Of a stretch of 64,000 bases of DNA, positions 16,762 to 25,405 are shown one piece after another (the stretch's first letter is position 1; the number at the start of each line of letters is the position of its first letter). The notes beneath the pieces are model-generated. The model was given only the letters and a program-made list of their open reading frames with translations, did not search any database and was not told where the DNA came from. The position numbers and the translations under genes were made by a program. The stretch is from Croceivirga thetidis (GTDB lineage Bacteria; Bacteroidota; Bacteroidia; Flavobacteriales; Flavobacteriaceae), in the NCBI RefSeq assembly GCF_012272815.1, contig NZ_JAAWWL010000001.1, positions 1,237,146-1,301,145 of the forward strand. Reading direction: 5' to 3'.

Positions 16762-17232
16762 ATGTTTTACAAAGAGATAGATATTCGTTGGAGTGATATA
16801 GATGCCAATAGACATTTAGCAAATACGGCCTACAGTGAATTTGCAACCCACACTCGTATAGAATTTTTGAATGGTATTGGCTTTGACCAAAAATTTATGG
16901 CCGCAAACCAAATTGGACCGGTAATGTTTTATGAACATGTGTATTATTTTAAAGAGGTTTTTGCAGGAAGGATAAAAGTGTCTTTAGGCCTCAAAGGGCT
17001 GAGTGAAACAGGAAAATTCTTTGAATTTCATCATGATTTTTATGATAGTAGGGGGAGAAACATTGCAAGACTAGAGCTTATGGGTGGTTGGATGGATTTA
17101 AAAGCTCGCAAGCTAAGAGACCTGCCACCTGAAATTTTGTCAAAATTTGAGCATGTTCCTAAAGATGAAGACTTTAAAATCTTAAGAAATGCTGACACTA
17201 GAAGGTTTGTGAAAGTGCCAAGGGATTTATAG
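16762..17232 (+). CDS. 4HBT hotdog-fold acyl-CoA thioesterase
   Basis: A 156-residue thioesterase of the YbgC/4-hydroxybenzoyl-CoA type. The opening MFYKEIDIRWSDIDANRHLAN carries the family pattern W-x-D-x-D-x-x-x-H, with the aspartate expected at the active site. The open frame extends upstream to 16687, but that part has no similarity to the family and contains the palindrome, so I start at 16762. It hydrolyses acyl-CoA esters in the cytoplasm; chain-length preference is unknown. Confidence 0.85.
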   Translation: MFYKEIDIRWSDIDANRHLANTAYSEFATHTRIEFLNGIGFDQKFMAANQIGPVMFYEHVYYFKEVFAGRIKVSLGLKGLSETGKFFEFHHDFYDSRGRNIARLELMGGWMDLKARKLRDLPPEILSKFEHVPKDEDFKILRNADTRRFVKVPRDL

Positions 17233-17247
17233 TCTAACTCCCCAATA

Positions 17248-17307
17248 TAGACCATAGGTATTGAACTCTGTAGATTCAACTATGGTATCGATTATCTTTA
17301 AGGTCTA
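17248..17307. promoter_or_regulatory. Alternative stem-loops upstream of the large lipoprotein gene
   Basis: ACCATAG (17251-17257) with TTGAA (17261-17265) pairs with TTCAA (17275-17279) and CTATGGT (17280-17286), giving 12 bp with a 3-nt bulge. TAGACC (17248-17253) could instead pair with GGTCTA (17302-17307). The two pairings share ACC and cannot coexist. There is no T-run. It may be an operator or an RNA structure. Confidence 0.35.
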
Positions 17308-17313
17308 AACAAA

Positions 17314-19221
17314 ATGGAAATGTTTAAAAACCAATCCCACAGGCTTTTTGTACTATTTCTCTTAACCATTATTGGATGCCAGGAGGTGCCGACCATTAGT
17401 AAACATGCAGAAACCGATTTTTTCAAAGGCAGTATGGTTGAAAGTCAGTACTTCAAAATTTCGGGTGAGAAGGACCAAGTTATAGAAGGCCTTAACGGAA
17501 CTATTTTGGTGCTCCCAAAAGGATGTTTTTTAAACTCTTTTGGTATTGAGGTAGATGGCGAAATAACCATTGAGCTGGCAGAAGCATTGCGGTTGGAAGA
17601 TATGATTTTGTCAAATTTGACCACCATGTCCAACGGGCAACTATTGGAAACAGGCGGGATGATATATTTAAATGCTACTTCAAGGGAAAAACAACTGGTC
17701 ATAAATCCTGAAAAGCCAATTTATATCGAAGTTCCCACTGCCGAGATTAAACCTGATATGATGGTATATAAAGGCGTTCGGAACGAAAAAGGAAATATGA
17801 ATTGGGTAGAACCAAAAGCTATTCCAAACTATTTGATTCCCTTTGATTTGGAAGTACTTGATTTCTTACCAAATGGTTTTCAAGAAGAGGTTGAACAAGG
17901 ATTGCCCTTCGGCAAGTTCAAAACCCCTTCCAAAACTGTAGTTGATAGCCTATACTATTTTCAAGAAGCCTATTTTAAAAATACTCTTCAAAAATTGTAT
18001 GATATTTCCGATTTGCCCAATGAGCCCCAATACGATTTTACACTTGAAGGGGAACAGGTTAATTCCCTTAGCTTGCTGAACAATGGAGGGTCAAGCAATG
18101 CATCTGAAGAAGTCGATACTTTGGTTTACTCTAATCATGGGGTAAATCCATCAAAAATCAAGGCAATACGGAATAAAATTTTTGAGAACACCTTAATTGC
18201 CACAAGGGAATTTGAACAGCGCCTTCAGATAATTTATAAGGTATGTAGGCCCGATATCTTGGATTTGTACACCAATAACCTTGACAAAAATATGTGGGAA
18301 ATCGATAGTTTGGTCGTAGAAGTCTTGGCTGGGGATCGTTATCAAGACGCATTCCTATCCTTCAAAGAAGAACGTAAGACGAAGGTTCGCGGTTCTTCAA
18401 AAAACGGGAAACTATTGAGTAATTACTACAGAAAACAAGTGCAAAAGGCTGAAAATGAAAAAGAAAGATTATTAAAACAATTAACAAGAAAACATGATCG
18501 AGAGCAGAAAAGCTTGGTAAAAATAAAAAGGCGCTATCAAGAAATTCTCATAAAAAGGGAACGCTACCGAATGCTTTCTTATGGCTTTACTCAAACTGAT
18601 ATGGGATGGGTGAATATTGATAAGGGGACTGGTGAAAAAGAGTGGGAAGAACAAAACTTAACTGTAAAGGTCCAGAATGGCCAGCAGTATGACCAACTTT
18701 TCACTTATGTGTTCTATAAATCCATAAGAAGTTTATATCGACTAAGCTCTCAGGATATGCAAACATTTTATGTTGGTAACGCAAATTCCCAAAGCATGCC
18801 AATTCCCAAACATAAACCAGCAATAGCTGTTTCTGTAGGGTATGAAGGGGAAACACGGTTTTTGGGGACTACAACATTTGAAACAACAGCTCAAAAAGAA
18901 ATAAGTTTGGATTTAAAAAAGGTTTCAAAAAATGAATTGCAAGACGCTCTGGCCGATTTTGAGAATAATGGGAAAGAAAACAGCATAAGAATTGATTTGG
19001 AATTTGCAACAAGACTTCAAACCACCAAAAAGGAAAAACAGACACTTGAAAGGGCCTATAACTTTTTAAATAGATTAAAGAGGCGTTCTTTCCCTTCAGA
19101 TAGTTCTTTTTTACGGTTCGATGTGGAGTATCAAATTGACTTACAAGTTGACACTTGTCTTTCCGGGTCATGGGTTCGAGAGGTTGTATTTCCTGAAGAA
19201 GTGCCAGAAGAAAAAAATTGA
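17314..19221 (+). CDS. Large hypothetical lipoprotein with coiled-coil region
   Basis: A 635-residue protein that I do not recognise. It has a lipoprotein signal (TIIGC, Cys22). The first 200 residues look beta-rich (ISGEKDQVIEGLNGTILVLPKGCF, then EVDGEITIELAEALRLEDM), reminiscent of extracellular adhesion or carbohydrate-binding modules with a repeated strand pattern. Residues about 365-430 are strongly charged and helical with many Lys/Arg/Glu, likely a coiled coil. The end returns to beta-rich sequence. A TATCTTTA box at 17293 precedes it. It is 28 bp upstream of the DUF763 gene, but a functional link is not obvious. Confidence 0.65.
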   Translation: MEMFKNQSHRLFVLFLLTIIGCQEVPTISKHAETDFFKGSMVESQYFKISGEKDQVIEGLNGTILVLPKGCFLNSFGIEVDGEITIELAEALRLEDMILSNLTTMSNGQLLETGGMIYLNATSREKQLVINPEKPIYIEVPTAEIKPDMMVYKGVRNEKGNMNWVEPKAIPNYLIPFDLEVLDFLPNGFQEEVEQGLPFGKFKTPSKTVVDSLYYFQEAYFKNTLQKLYDISDLPNEPQYDFTLEGEQVNSLSLLNNGGSSNASEEVDTLVYSNHGVNPSKIKAIRNKIFENTLIATREFEQRLQIIYKVCRPDILDLYTNNLDKNMWEIDSLVVEVLAGDRYQDAFLSFKEERKTKVRGSSKNGKLLSNYYRKQVQKAENEKERLLKQLTRKHDREQKSLVKIKRRYQEILIKRERYRMLSYGFTQTDMGWVNIDKGTGEKEWEEQNLTVKVQNGQQYDQLFTYVFYKSIRSLYRLSSQDMQTFYVGNANSQSMPIPKHKPAIAVSVGYEGETRFLGTTTFETTAQKEISLDLKKVSKNELQDALADFENNGKENSIRIDLEFATRLQTTKKEKQTLERAYNFLNRLKRRSFPSDSSFLRFDVEYQIDLQVDTCLSGSWVREVVFPEEVPEEKN

Positions 19222-19249
19222 ATAGAATCACTGATTATAATAGTTGACC

Positions 19250-20458
19250 ATGCCCCGCTCCGGAACAGCAGATTTAACCTTGCATGGTGGTCATGTGCCA
19301 CCTTGGCTCTTAAACAGAATGAAGGGCTTGGCCTTGCCAATGGTCGAAGCCATTATTCAAGAGCATGGCAAAGCTGGTTTTATCGAACGAATGGCGCATC
19401 CATTTTGGTTTCAAAGTTTCGGTACGGTTATCGGTATGGATTGGAATTCTTCAGGTGTTACCACTACCGTCTTGAAGGTACTTAAACAGGTAATAACTCC
19501 TGTTTCGAAACAATTGGGTATTTATGTTTGTGGAGGAAAAGGGAAACATTCCCTTAAAACGCCACAAGAGTTGCTAAATGTTGGTATGCAGACCGGCCTA
19601 AATGGTGATGAACTAGCCAAGGCAAGTAAGTTGAGTGCCAAGGTCGACAATACTGCCCTTCAAGATGGGTTTCAACTGTACATCCATAATTTTTTGGTAA
19701 CGGATGAAGGGGATTGGACGGTAGTTCAACAGGGGATGAACAATAAAAATGGAAAGGCAAGACGCTATCATTGGCATTCAGGTAGTGTCTCAAATTTTAT
19801 CAAGGAACCTCATGCAGCCGTCTGTGGCGAAAATCAAGGTAAAATTCTGAATTTGGTGCATAAAAATGCTGAGAATACCCAGAATTCAATACTCGAGATA
19901 ACCAAAGAGCATCCAGATAAAATAGCCAAAGAATTACCACACCTCATTGTGCCGAGCTACCACAATATCAAAGCTAAAGATGTGGACCTAAAGCGAATGG
20001 GGAGCATTTTATGGTTGGCCCAAGAAAATGAGACCCAAAAGTTTGAGGATTTGTTATTGCTTAAAGGACTTGGACCAAGAACCTTGCAGAGCCTGACCTT
20101 GGTCAGTGAGGTGATTTACGGTACGCCCTCGCGATTTTCAGACCCTGCGCGTTTTGCTTTCGCCCATGGCGGTAAAGATGCAACACCGTTTCCAGTGCCT
20201 ACCAAAGTCTACGACAAAACCATCTCAACCATGAAAACCGCGGTCGAAAAGGCCAAGATTGGTCATTCAGATAAACTCAAGGCCATTAAGAAATTATCAG
20301 AAATGGCCCAAAGGGCTGAAAAAGACTTTGTCCCTAATCAGAATTTTGAGGCTCTAGTGAGAAAAGAAAATCAAGAATCCCATAAATATGGAGGTCGAAG
20401 TGTTTTTGGGTATGCCAAACCACCTAAAGGAAGACAATTGGATTTATTTGAGGATTAA
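19250..20458 (+). CDS. DUF763 domain-containing protein
   Basis: A 402-residue protein. The start MPRSGTADLTLHGGHVPPWL is the DUF763 signature; the family is found in bacteria and archaea and is proposed, without firm proof, to relate to nucleic-acid metabolism. A helix-hairpin-helix-like LLLKGLGPRTLQSL around residue 270 fits DNA contact. The ATG at 19250 is preferred over an in-frame TTG at 19244 because the family begins with MPRSG. It converges on the EamA transporter gene with 43 bp between them. Confidence 0.88.
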   Translation: MPRSGTADLTLHGGHVPPWLLNRMKGLALPMVEAIIQEHGKAGFIERMAHPFWFQSFGTVIGMDWNSSGVTTTVLKVLKQVITPVSKQLGIYVCGGKGKHSLKTPQELLNVGMQTGLNGDELAKASKLSAKVDNTALQDGFQLYIHNFLVTDEGDWTVVQQGMNNKNGKARRYHWHSGSVSNFIKEPHAAVCGENQGKILNLVHKNAENTQNSILEITKEHPDKIAKELPHLIVPSYHNIKAKDVDLKRMGSILWLAQENETQKFEDLLLLKGLGPRTLQSLTLVSEVIYGTPSRFSDPARFAFAHGGKDATPFPVPTKVYDKTISTMKTAVEKAKIGHSDKLKAIKKLSEMAQRAEKDFVPNQNFEALVRKENQESHKYGGRSVFGYAKPPKGRQLDLFED

Positions 20459-20501
20459 TACCAAAAAGACCCTTTTGAGTCAAGACAATTAGCTTTCTTC
20501 C

Positions 20502-21404
20502 TTACTTGTCAACTGGCCTAGCAATGGTCCTTCGACTTGCCAAGTAAACTCCTAACAGCACCAGAATTGCAGCTAAAATTTTTACGGTTGTTAAAGTGTC
20601 CTTACCAGTGAGCAAAGCGAAAAGAATTCCGAAAAGCGGTTGAACATAAATAAAAGCACCTACAGTACTGGCCCTAAGTTGCGTCATCGCGAAAATATTG
20701 AATAGGTAGGTGCAAAAAGTGGTGCCGAGAATAACAAATGCAACTACACCATAAACCCAAAGCGGCATCGTGCCCCATTCAATTTTTAAAAAGTCGCCAA
20801 TAGTTATTGGTAAATTGATAATAATAGCGATAGTGAAAAGCCATTTCATTAAGGTGAACGGATGGTACTTTTCAACCAATTTTTTCGCAACAATTAAATA
20901 GGCCCCATAGGCAGTGGCATTTACTATAAAAAGAGAGTTGCCCAAAGGTATGTTCGGAGCATCTTGTCTTAATTCAGCTCCAAAAAGCACTAATCCCAGG
21001 GCACCAATAAATCCCAAAAAAATGCCCAAACCTTTGTTAAGGGTAATTCTTTCCCTTAAGAAAAAAGCAGAAAGAACAACAACAATAATGGGACTAATGG
21101 TTACCAAAACTGCGCTATTTATTGGAGTTGATAATTGCAGCCCCTTAAAAAATGACAGCATGTTGATTACCATTCCTAAAAGTGCGGCGACCAACATTCG
21201 GCCCCAATCCCGTCGTTCTATTTTTTCTTTAGGGCCAAAAAAAGAAATTCCCCAAAAAAGTATCGCGGCACCAACAACCCTAAGAAAAATAAATCCAAAA
21301 GGAGTAACATAAGTTGGCATGACTCCTTTGGCAATGGTATGGTTAATACCATATATGGTAGTTGCTCCAATGGCAGCCAAAAAGGCTAGTGTTCTTTTAC
21401 TCAT
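20502..21404 (-). CDS. EamA family (DMT superfamily) transporter
   Basis: A 300-residue inner-membrane protein with ten hydrophobic segments arranged as two EamA repeats of five. Typical stretches are GINHTIAKG near the N-terminus, and LVTISPIIVVVLSAFFLRERIT closing the first repeat, with YVQPLFGILFALLTGKDTLT in the second. Such carriers export amino acids or other metabolites; the substrate is not predictable. Its ATG overlaps the stop of the upstream ArsC-like gene by four bases, so they are translated as a pair. Confidence 0.88.
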   Translation of the reverse strand: MSKRTLAFLAAIGATTIYGINHTIAKGVMPTYVTPFGFIFLRVVGAAILFWGISFFGPKEKIERRDWGRMLVAALLGMVINMLSFFKGLQLSTPINSAVLVTISPIIVVVLSAFFLRERITLNKGLGIFLGFIGALGLVLFGAELRQDAPNIPLGNSLFIVNATAYGAYLIVAKKLVEKYHPFTLMKWLFTIAIIINLPITIGDFLKIEWGTMPLWVYGVVAFVILGTTFCTYLFNIFAMTQLRASTVGAFIYVQPLFGILFALLTGKDTLTTVKILAAILVLLGVYLASRRTIARPVDK

Positions 21405-21760
21405 CCGTGTAGGGCGGCCCTAGCGCCTTCAACCTGTTTTTTGGCATTGCCGATGAAAATCTGGTCTTCTACCACTACCACAGGTCGCTTTAAAAAGGTA
21501 TAGTGCTCCAAAATGAGATTTTTAAAATCATCCTCAGCTAACTCCTGGTTATTTAGCCCACGTTGACGGAACAACATCGCTCGACGGCTGAACAACGACT
21601 CATAAGAATCGGTCAATGCACGCATTTCTTCCAACTCGTCAGGGGTAACTCCCTTAGATTTAATTTCCCTCAGTTCTATATCATCAAGAGGTTCCAATTC
21701 CTTTAAAATTTTTTGACAGGTTTTGCAGGTTTCTAAGTGGAATATTGTTTTCATTTTCAA
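21401..21760 (-). CDS. ArsC/Spx-like thioredoxin-fold protein
   Basis: A 119-residue protein of the ArsC family. The start has a CxxC (C12, C15 in ETCKTC), then the helical region SYESLFSRRAMLFRQRG, and a conserved cis-proline type RPVVVVEDQIFIG. Members are arsenate reductases, Spx regulators, or uncharacterised glutathione-dependent reductases (YffB). The CxxC and lack of an adjacent arsenite pump argue against a dedicated arsenate reductase. It overlaps the EamA gene by four bases. Two ATG codons (21760 and 21754) are possible starts. Confidence 0.82.
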   Translation of the reverse strand: MKMKTIFHLETCKTCQKILKELEPLDDIELREIKSKGVTPDELEEMRALTDSYESLFSRRAMLFRQRGLNNQELAEDDFKNLILEHYTFLKRPVVVVEDQIFIGNAKKQVEGARAALHG

Positions 21761-21777
21761 TTAAGTTTTAGCTAATT

Positions 21778-22380
21778 CTATTCGTAAATACGGATTATTT
21801 GACCGTGGTCCTTACCCATTACACTTCTAACATATCCGTTAACTACTTTATTCATTGATACTGGATTATGACCAGGAAAGTAGTCTCTATACTTGTCGAC
21901 AGCATCTTCTACCAAGCCTGCCGAGACCACATTGAGTCGTAGTCGACCAATGAGCTCTAACGAAGCTGCTTTTACAAAGCTATGAATTGCCCCGTTCACC
22001 ATTGCAGCACTTGCGGTTTTTTCAACCGGATCGTCTGCTAAAATTCCGGTGGTGAGGGTTATGGAACCATTTGAGTTTAGATAGGATTGCCCTATTCGAA
22101 CAATATTAACCTGTCCCATTAACTTACTTTCGAAACCTATGTAATAGTCTTCTTCTTGTAGATTTTTAAAAGTGTCCCATTTGGCTTCTCCTGCAATGCA
22201 AAGAATCGCATCCACTTTTCCCACTTCTTCGAACATCTGCTTAATTGATTCACTTGATTTGATATCTACCAACAGGTTTCCACTATTTCTTCCTGCAATT
22301 AATACTTCGTGACCCTTATTGAAATAGGCACTAACTTTTTTTCCAATAGTGCCATTGCCACCAATAATTAGAACCCTCAT
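21778..22380 (-). CDS. Short SDR family protein
   Basis: A 200-residue atypical short-chain dehydrogenase. The NADP loop is GGNGTIG near residues 7-13 and CIAGEA replaces the usual NNAG. The catalytic Tyr-x-x-x-Lys pattern is not present: the expected place reads SAAMVNGAIHSFVKAASLEL, so Y and K are missing from their normal spacing. This is common in the short YwnB/NAD-binding subgroup. It starts 16 bp downstream of the racemase gene and 17 bp upstream of the ArsC-like gene, so an operon is likely. Confidence 0.82.
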   Translation of the reverse strand: MRVLIIGGNGTIGKKVSAYFNKGHEVLIAGRNSGNLLVDIKSSESIKQMFEEVGKVDAILCIAGEAKWDTFKNLQEEDYYIGFESKLMGQVNIVRIGQSYLNSNGSITLTTGILADDPVEKTASAAMVNGAIHSFVKAASLELIGRLRLNVVSAGLVEDAVDKYRDYFPGHNPVSMNKVVNGYVRSVMGKDHGQIIRIYE

Positions 22381-22396
22381 TTGTTAGGATTGAGTT

Positions 22397-23104
22397 TTAA
22401 ATTGAATTTATTGCGGCTTCCACAGCTGCTCTTGAATGAATCATGGTAGTGTCAAAAGAGTGAACTGGGATTTCACCTTCTGGAATCAATATGGGCAATT
22501 CAGTACAACCTAGAATAATACCTTGAGCACCATTTGAGATTAGGTTGCCAATAATGTCCAAACATTTGTTTTTAGAAGATTCTGAAAAATCACCTTTGGC
22601 TAACTCATTGTAGATCATGTATTGCAGGGTATCGCGTTCTTTTTCGTTGGGGATCAAAACTTCAAGACCGTAACTATTTTTAAGAATACTTTTATAAAAA
22701 TCTCGTTCCATGGTAAACTTGGTTCCCAAAAGGCCAACTTTGCTTAAACCTATTTTTTTAATGGCATTACCTGTGGCATCTGCTATATGAACAAAGGGAA
22801 TTGAGATAGCTGCGGTAACATAATCACTTACCATATTTATAGTATTCGAGCCAATGATAATGAGGTCAGCCCCGGCATTTTCCAATCGTTTGGCCTCTAT
22901 GGCCATCAGTTCGCCGATTTTGGTCCAGTTGTTTTCAAACGAAAGTTTTTCGATTGGAGCAAAATCAACAGAACTCATTAAAATTTTCGCCGAATGCGAC
23001 CCACCCATTTTCTCAACTACGAGTTGATTTAAAAAATCATAGTAAAACTTTGAAGATTGCCATGTAAGGCCCCCTATCAATCCAATTGTTTTCATCGTTT
23101 TCAT
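22397..23104 (-). CDS. Aspartate/glutamate racemase family protein, Ser/Cys variant
   Basis: A 235-residue member of the cofactor-independent Asp/Glu racemase family. It starts KTIGLIGGLTWQSS. The catalytic pair is normally two cysteines. Here the second is C200 in ILGCTEL, but the first is replaced by serine, S86 in GSNTINMV instead of CNT. A similar change (Thr) is known in YgeA-like racemases with broad specificity, so racemisation is still possible but altered. I start at 23104; a second ATG is at 23095 and the frame runs up to 23155 without family similarity. Confidence 0.82.
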   Translation of the reverse strand: MKTMKTIGLIGGLTWQSSKFYYDFLNQLVVEKMGGSHSAKILMSSVDFAPIEKLSFENNWTKIGELMAIEAKRLENAGADLIIIGSNTINMVSDYVTAAISIPFVHIADATGNAIKKIGLSKVGLLGTKFTMERDFYKSILKNSYGLEVLIPNEKERDTLQYMIYNELAKGDFSESSKNKCLDIIGNLISNGAQGIILGCTELPILIPEGEIPVHSFDTTMIHSRAAVEAAINSI

Positions 23105-23273
23105 TTGGTTTTTGACATTTCTTCCGCTCCTGTAATTTTTATTTCTAAAAACCACTTTTTTATTCGATTTTGTAAGGTTTCCGTCGTACGAAAATCTACT
23201 TCGGTGGTATTAATTGTACATGTTGAATTCATATTTAAATATCGCTATTTATCGATTTATTATTTTAAATTTT

Positions 23274-23579
23274 TTATAATTCTTCTTTTATTGACTTAAT
23301 GTAGGCTTCTATTACTTTTTCATTTCTTCTATAGTAGGTCCATTTGCCATGACGTGTAGGAATAACCAGATCAGCATTCTGCATGGAATTCAAATAGGTT
23401 GAAATGGTTGACTGTGAAAGTCCCGCCTTATCCTGAATGTACCCTACACAAACCCCATCATCAAAATGGTCAATGTCTTGATGTGGCGGAAAATTCTCTG
23501 CTGGCTTTTTAAGCCATTGAAGAATTTTTACCCTCGTTTCATTAGCCAGCACTTTACTTATTTCAACTATATTCACCAT
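23274..23579 (-). CDS. ArsR family winged-helix repressor
   Basis: A 101-residue regulator. It has helices VEISKVLANETRVKILQWL, then the recognition region AGLSQSTISTYLNSMQNADLV, and a wing RHGKWTYYRRN. An N-terminal DDGVCVGYIQ contains its only cysteine, so the classic metal-binding CxC is missing and it may sense something else. A perfect 9-bp inverted repeat lies just upstream of its start codon and of the divergent DinB gene, the expected arrangement for autoregulation and control of a neighbour. It probably controls the DinB gene and possibly the downstream racemase-SDR-ArsC-EamA run. Confidence 0.88.
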   Translation of the reverse strand: MVNIVEISKVLANETRVKILQWLKKPAENFPPHQDIDHFDDGVCVGYIQDKAGLSQSTISTYLNSMQNADLVIPTRHGKWTYYRRNEKVIEAYIKSIKEEL

Positions 23580-23600
23580 GTAAAATTAATTAAAATATTT

Positions 23601-23624
23601 ACATATCTAGAATATTAGATATGT
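23601..23624. promoter_or_regulatory. Probable ArsR operator
   Basis: ACATATCTA (23601-23609) and TAGATATGT (23616-23624) form a perfect inverted repeat with a 6-bp spacer. It lies between the ArsR gene (22 bp away) and the DinB gene (16 bp away), the standard position for an ArsR-type 12-2-12-like operator. Confidence 0.7.
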
Positions 23625-23639
23625 TTTAACAGAACTTCC

Positions 23640-24101
23640 ATGCAACAGCTTTCAATTATTGTAAATCAAAACCGCAAGATTCTTTACAAGTACCTAACAG
23701 GTTTGTCCGATGATGAGCTTTTCACAATACCCAAAGGTTTTAATAATAACATATGGTGGAACATTGCCCATGTTGTGGTGACACAACAAAAATTGGTCTA
23801 CGGCCTCAGTGGTTTACCCTTGAATATCTCACAACAGCTTGTAGAAGATTACCAAAAGGGTTCTTTTCCCAAAGAAAAACCCAACCAAGAAGAAGTTGAA
23901 GAAATCAAGAGGTTACTTTTTGAACTTCCTGAAAAAACGCAGGCCGACTATGATGCTGGGTTATTTACCAATTTTAAAAGTTACATGACCACTCCGAAGG
24001 TCGAGTTGAACAGCGTTGAAGATGCAATGGCGTTCAATGTTTTTCATGAGGGTCTGCATTTGGGAAGTATTATGGCAATTCTGCGCGCGGTAAAAGCGTA
24101 A
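23640..24101 (+). CDS. DinB family protein
   Basis: A 153-residue four-helix-bundle protein of the DinB/YfiT superfamily. Two of the three metal histidines are clear: WNIAHVVVTQ near residue 43 and FHEGLHLG near 135-140. There is no signal peptide. Members include metal-dependent thiol transferases and many uncharacterised proteins. It is divergent from the ArsR regulator and shares the operator at 23601-23624, so it is the best candidate for the repressor's main target. Confidence 0.85.
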   Translation: MQQLSIIVNQNRKILYKYLTGLSDDELFTIPKGFNNNIWWNIAHVVVTQQKLVYGLSGLPLNISQQLVEDYQKGSFPKEKPNQEEVEEIKRLLFELPEKTQADYDAGLFTNFKSYMTTPKVELNSVEDAMAFNVFHEGLHLGSIMAILRAVKA

Positions 24102-24106
24102 TTTTG
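24099..24106 (+). promoter_or_regulatory. -7 box of the cystathionine enzyme gene
   Basis: TAATTTTG matches TAnnTTTG and overlaps the stop codon of the DinB gene, 24 nt before the ATG at 24131. This suggests a separate promoter. Confidence 0.45.
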
Positions 24107-24130
24107 CAACCGAATTACGAACAAAGCTAA

Positions 24131-25285
24131 ATGAGCAAAAAAGACTTACGATTTAACAGCAAAACTATTCACGGGGGTCAACATCCTGATGCGGCTTATG
24201 GCGCAGTTATGCCTCCGATTTATCAAACTTCTACCTATGCCCAGACTACGCCTGGTGGTCACAAGGGATTTGAATATTCCAGAAGTGCAAACCCGACTCG
24301 AACAGCCTTAGAAAATGCATTGGCCAGTATTGAGAACGGAACTTATGGACTGGCATTTGCCAGCGGGTTATCGGCTATTGATGCAGTCATAAAACTCTTG
24401 GAACCGGGTGATGAGGTAATTTCTACAAACGACCTCTATGGCGGAAGCTACCGACTATTTCGTCAGATTTTCGAAAAATTCGGAATTACTTTTCATTTTA
24501 TGGGCATGCAAAGCGTTGACGCCATTGCCGAAAAAGTGAATGGAAATACGAAATTGATTTGGGTTGAAACACCTACAAACCCAATGATGAATGTTATTGA
24601 TATTGCCTCAATTTCGAAGTTGGCAAAGGATAAAGGATTGTTATTGGCCGTTGACAATACGTTTGCAACACCTTATCTGCAAAGACCTTTGGATTTGGGA
24701 GCAGATATTGTGATGCATTCCGCTACCAAATATTTAGGTGGGCATAGTGATGTTGTTGTTGGTGCTTTAGTGGTTAAGGATAAAGACTTGGCCGATAAGC
24801 TCTATTTCATTCAAAATGCAAGTGGCGCCGTTTGTGGTCCGATGGATAGTTTTTTGACCCTTCGTGGTATTAAGACCTTGCACGTACGCATGCAAAGACA
24901 TTGCGAGAATGGTAAGATAATCGCAGAATATTTAAAAGATCACCAAAAAATTGAAAAGGTTTACTGGCCAGGATTTGAGGAACATCCCAACCACGACATC
25001 GCAAAGACACAGATGGATGATTTTGGTGGAATGATTTCGTTTATACCCAAAGGCAGCTCTTTTGAGGATGCTGTGAAAATTGTAGAAAACCTCAGGGTTT
25101 TTACTTTGGCAGAATCATTAGGGGGTGTCGAAAGTCTTGCGGGCCATCCAGCTAGTATGACCCACGCTAGTATTCCTAAAGTAGAGCGCGAAAAAAGCGG
25201 TGTAGTTGATTCATTAATAAGGCTAAGTGTTGGTATTGAAGACGCAGAAGACCTTATTGCTGACCTAGAGCAAGCAATAGGTTAA
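24131..25285 (+). CDS. Cystathionine gamma-synthase/lyase family PLP enzyme
   Basis: A 384-residue Cys/Met metabolism PLP-dependent enzyme. The SRSANPTRTALE block is the cofactor phosphate/Tyr region of the partner subunit, and the Schiff-base lysine is K200 in HSATKYLGGHSD. SLGGVESLAGHPASMTH near the C-terminus is typical of the MetB/MetC/Mgl group. Sequence alone does not separate cystathionine gamma-synthase from gamma-lyase; the E-x-x-x-S pattern after SLGGVE leaves both open. It stands alone between DinB and glutamate dehydrogenase. Confidence 0.9.
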   Translation: MSKKDLRFNSKTIHGGQHPDAAYGAVMPPIYQTSTYAQTTPGGHKGFEYSRSANPTRTALENALASIENGTYGLAFASGLSAIDAVIKLLEPGDEVISTNDLYGGSYRLFRQIFEKFGITFHFMGMQSVDAIAEKVNGNTKLIWVETPTNPMMNVIDIASISKLAKDKGLLLAVDNTFATPYLQRPLDLGADIVMHSATKYLGGHSDVVVGALVVKDKDLADKLYFIQNASGAVCGPMDSFLTLRGIKTLHVRMQRHCENGKIIAEYLKDHQKIEKVYWPGFEEHPNHDIAKTQMDDFGGMISFIPKGSSFEDAVKIVENLRVFTLAESLGGVESLAGHPASMTHASIPKVEREKSGVVDSLIRLSVGIEDAEDLIADLEQAIG

Positions 25286-25325
25286 AGATTTGACAAAATA
25301 TCGCAGTCAAATTATATAAATGACA

Positions 25326-25333
25326 TAATTTTG
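25326..25333 (+). promoter_or_regulatory. -7 box of gdhA
   Basis: TAATTTTG matches TAnnTTTG, giving a leader of about 65 nt. A short A-rich/T-rich hairpin (25355-25372) lies in that leader. Confidence 0.45.
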
Positions 25334-25405
25334 CCGTTATATTTTTAATTTGATAAAAAAGGCCCCTTTTTTAGGGTTTCTAATTAACAACTTACCAAAT
25401 CCTTT

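Noticed and set aside
25355..25372. Attenuator before gdhA
   Set aside because: AAAAAAGG/CCTTTTTT has almost no loop and no competing stem or leader peptide.
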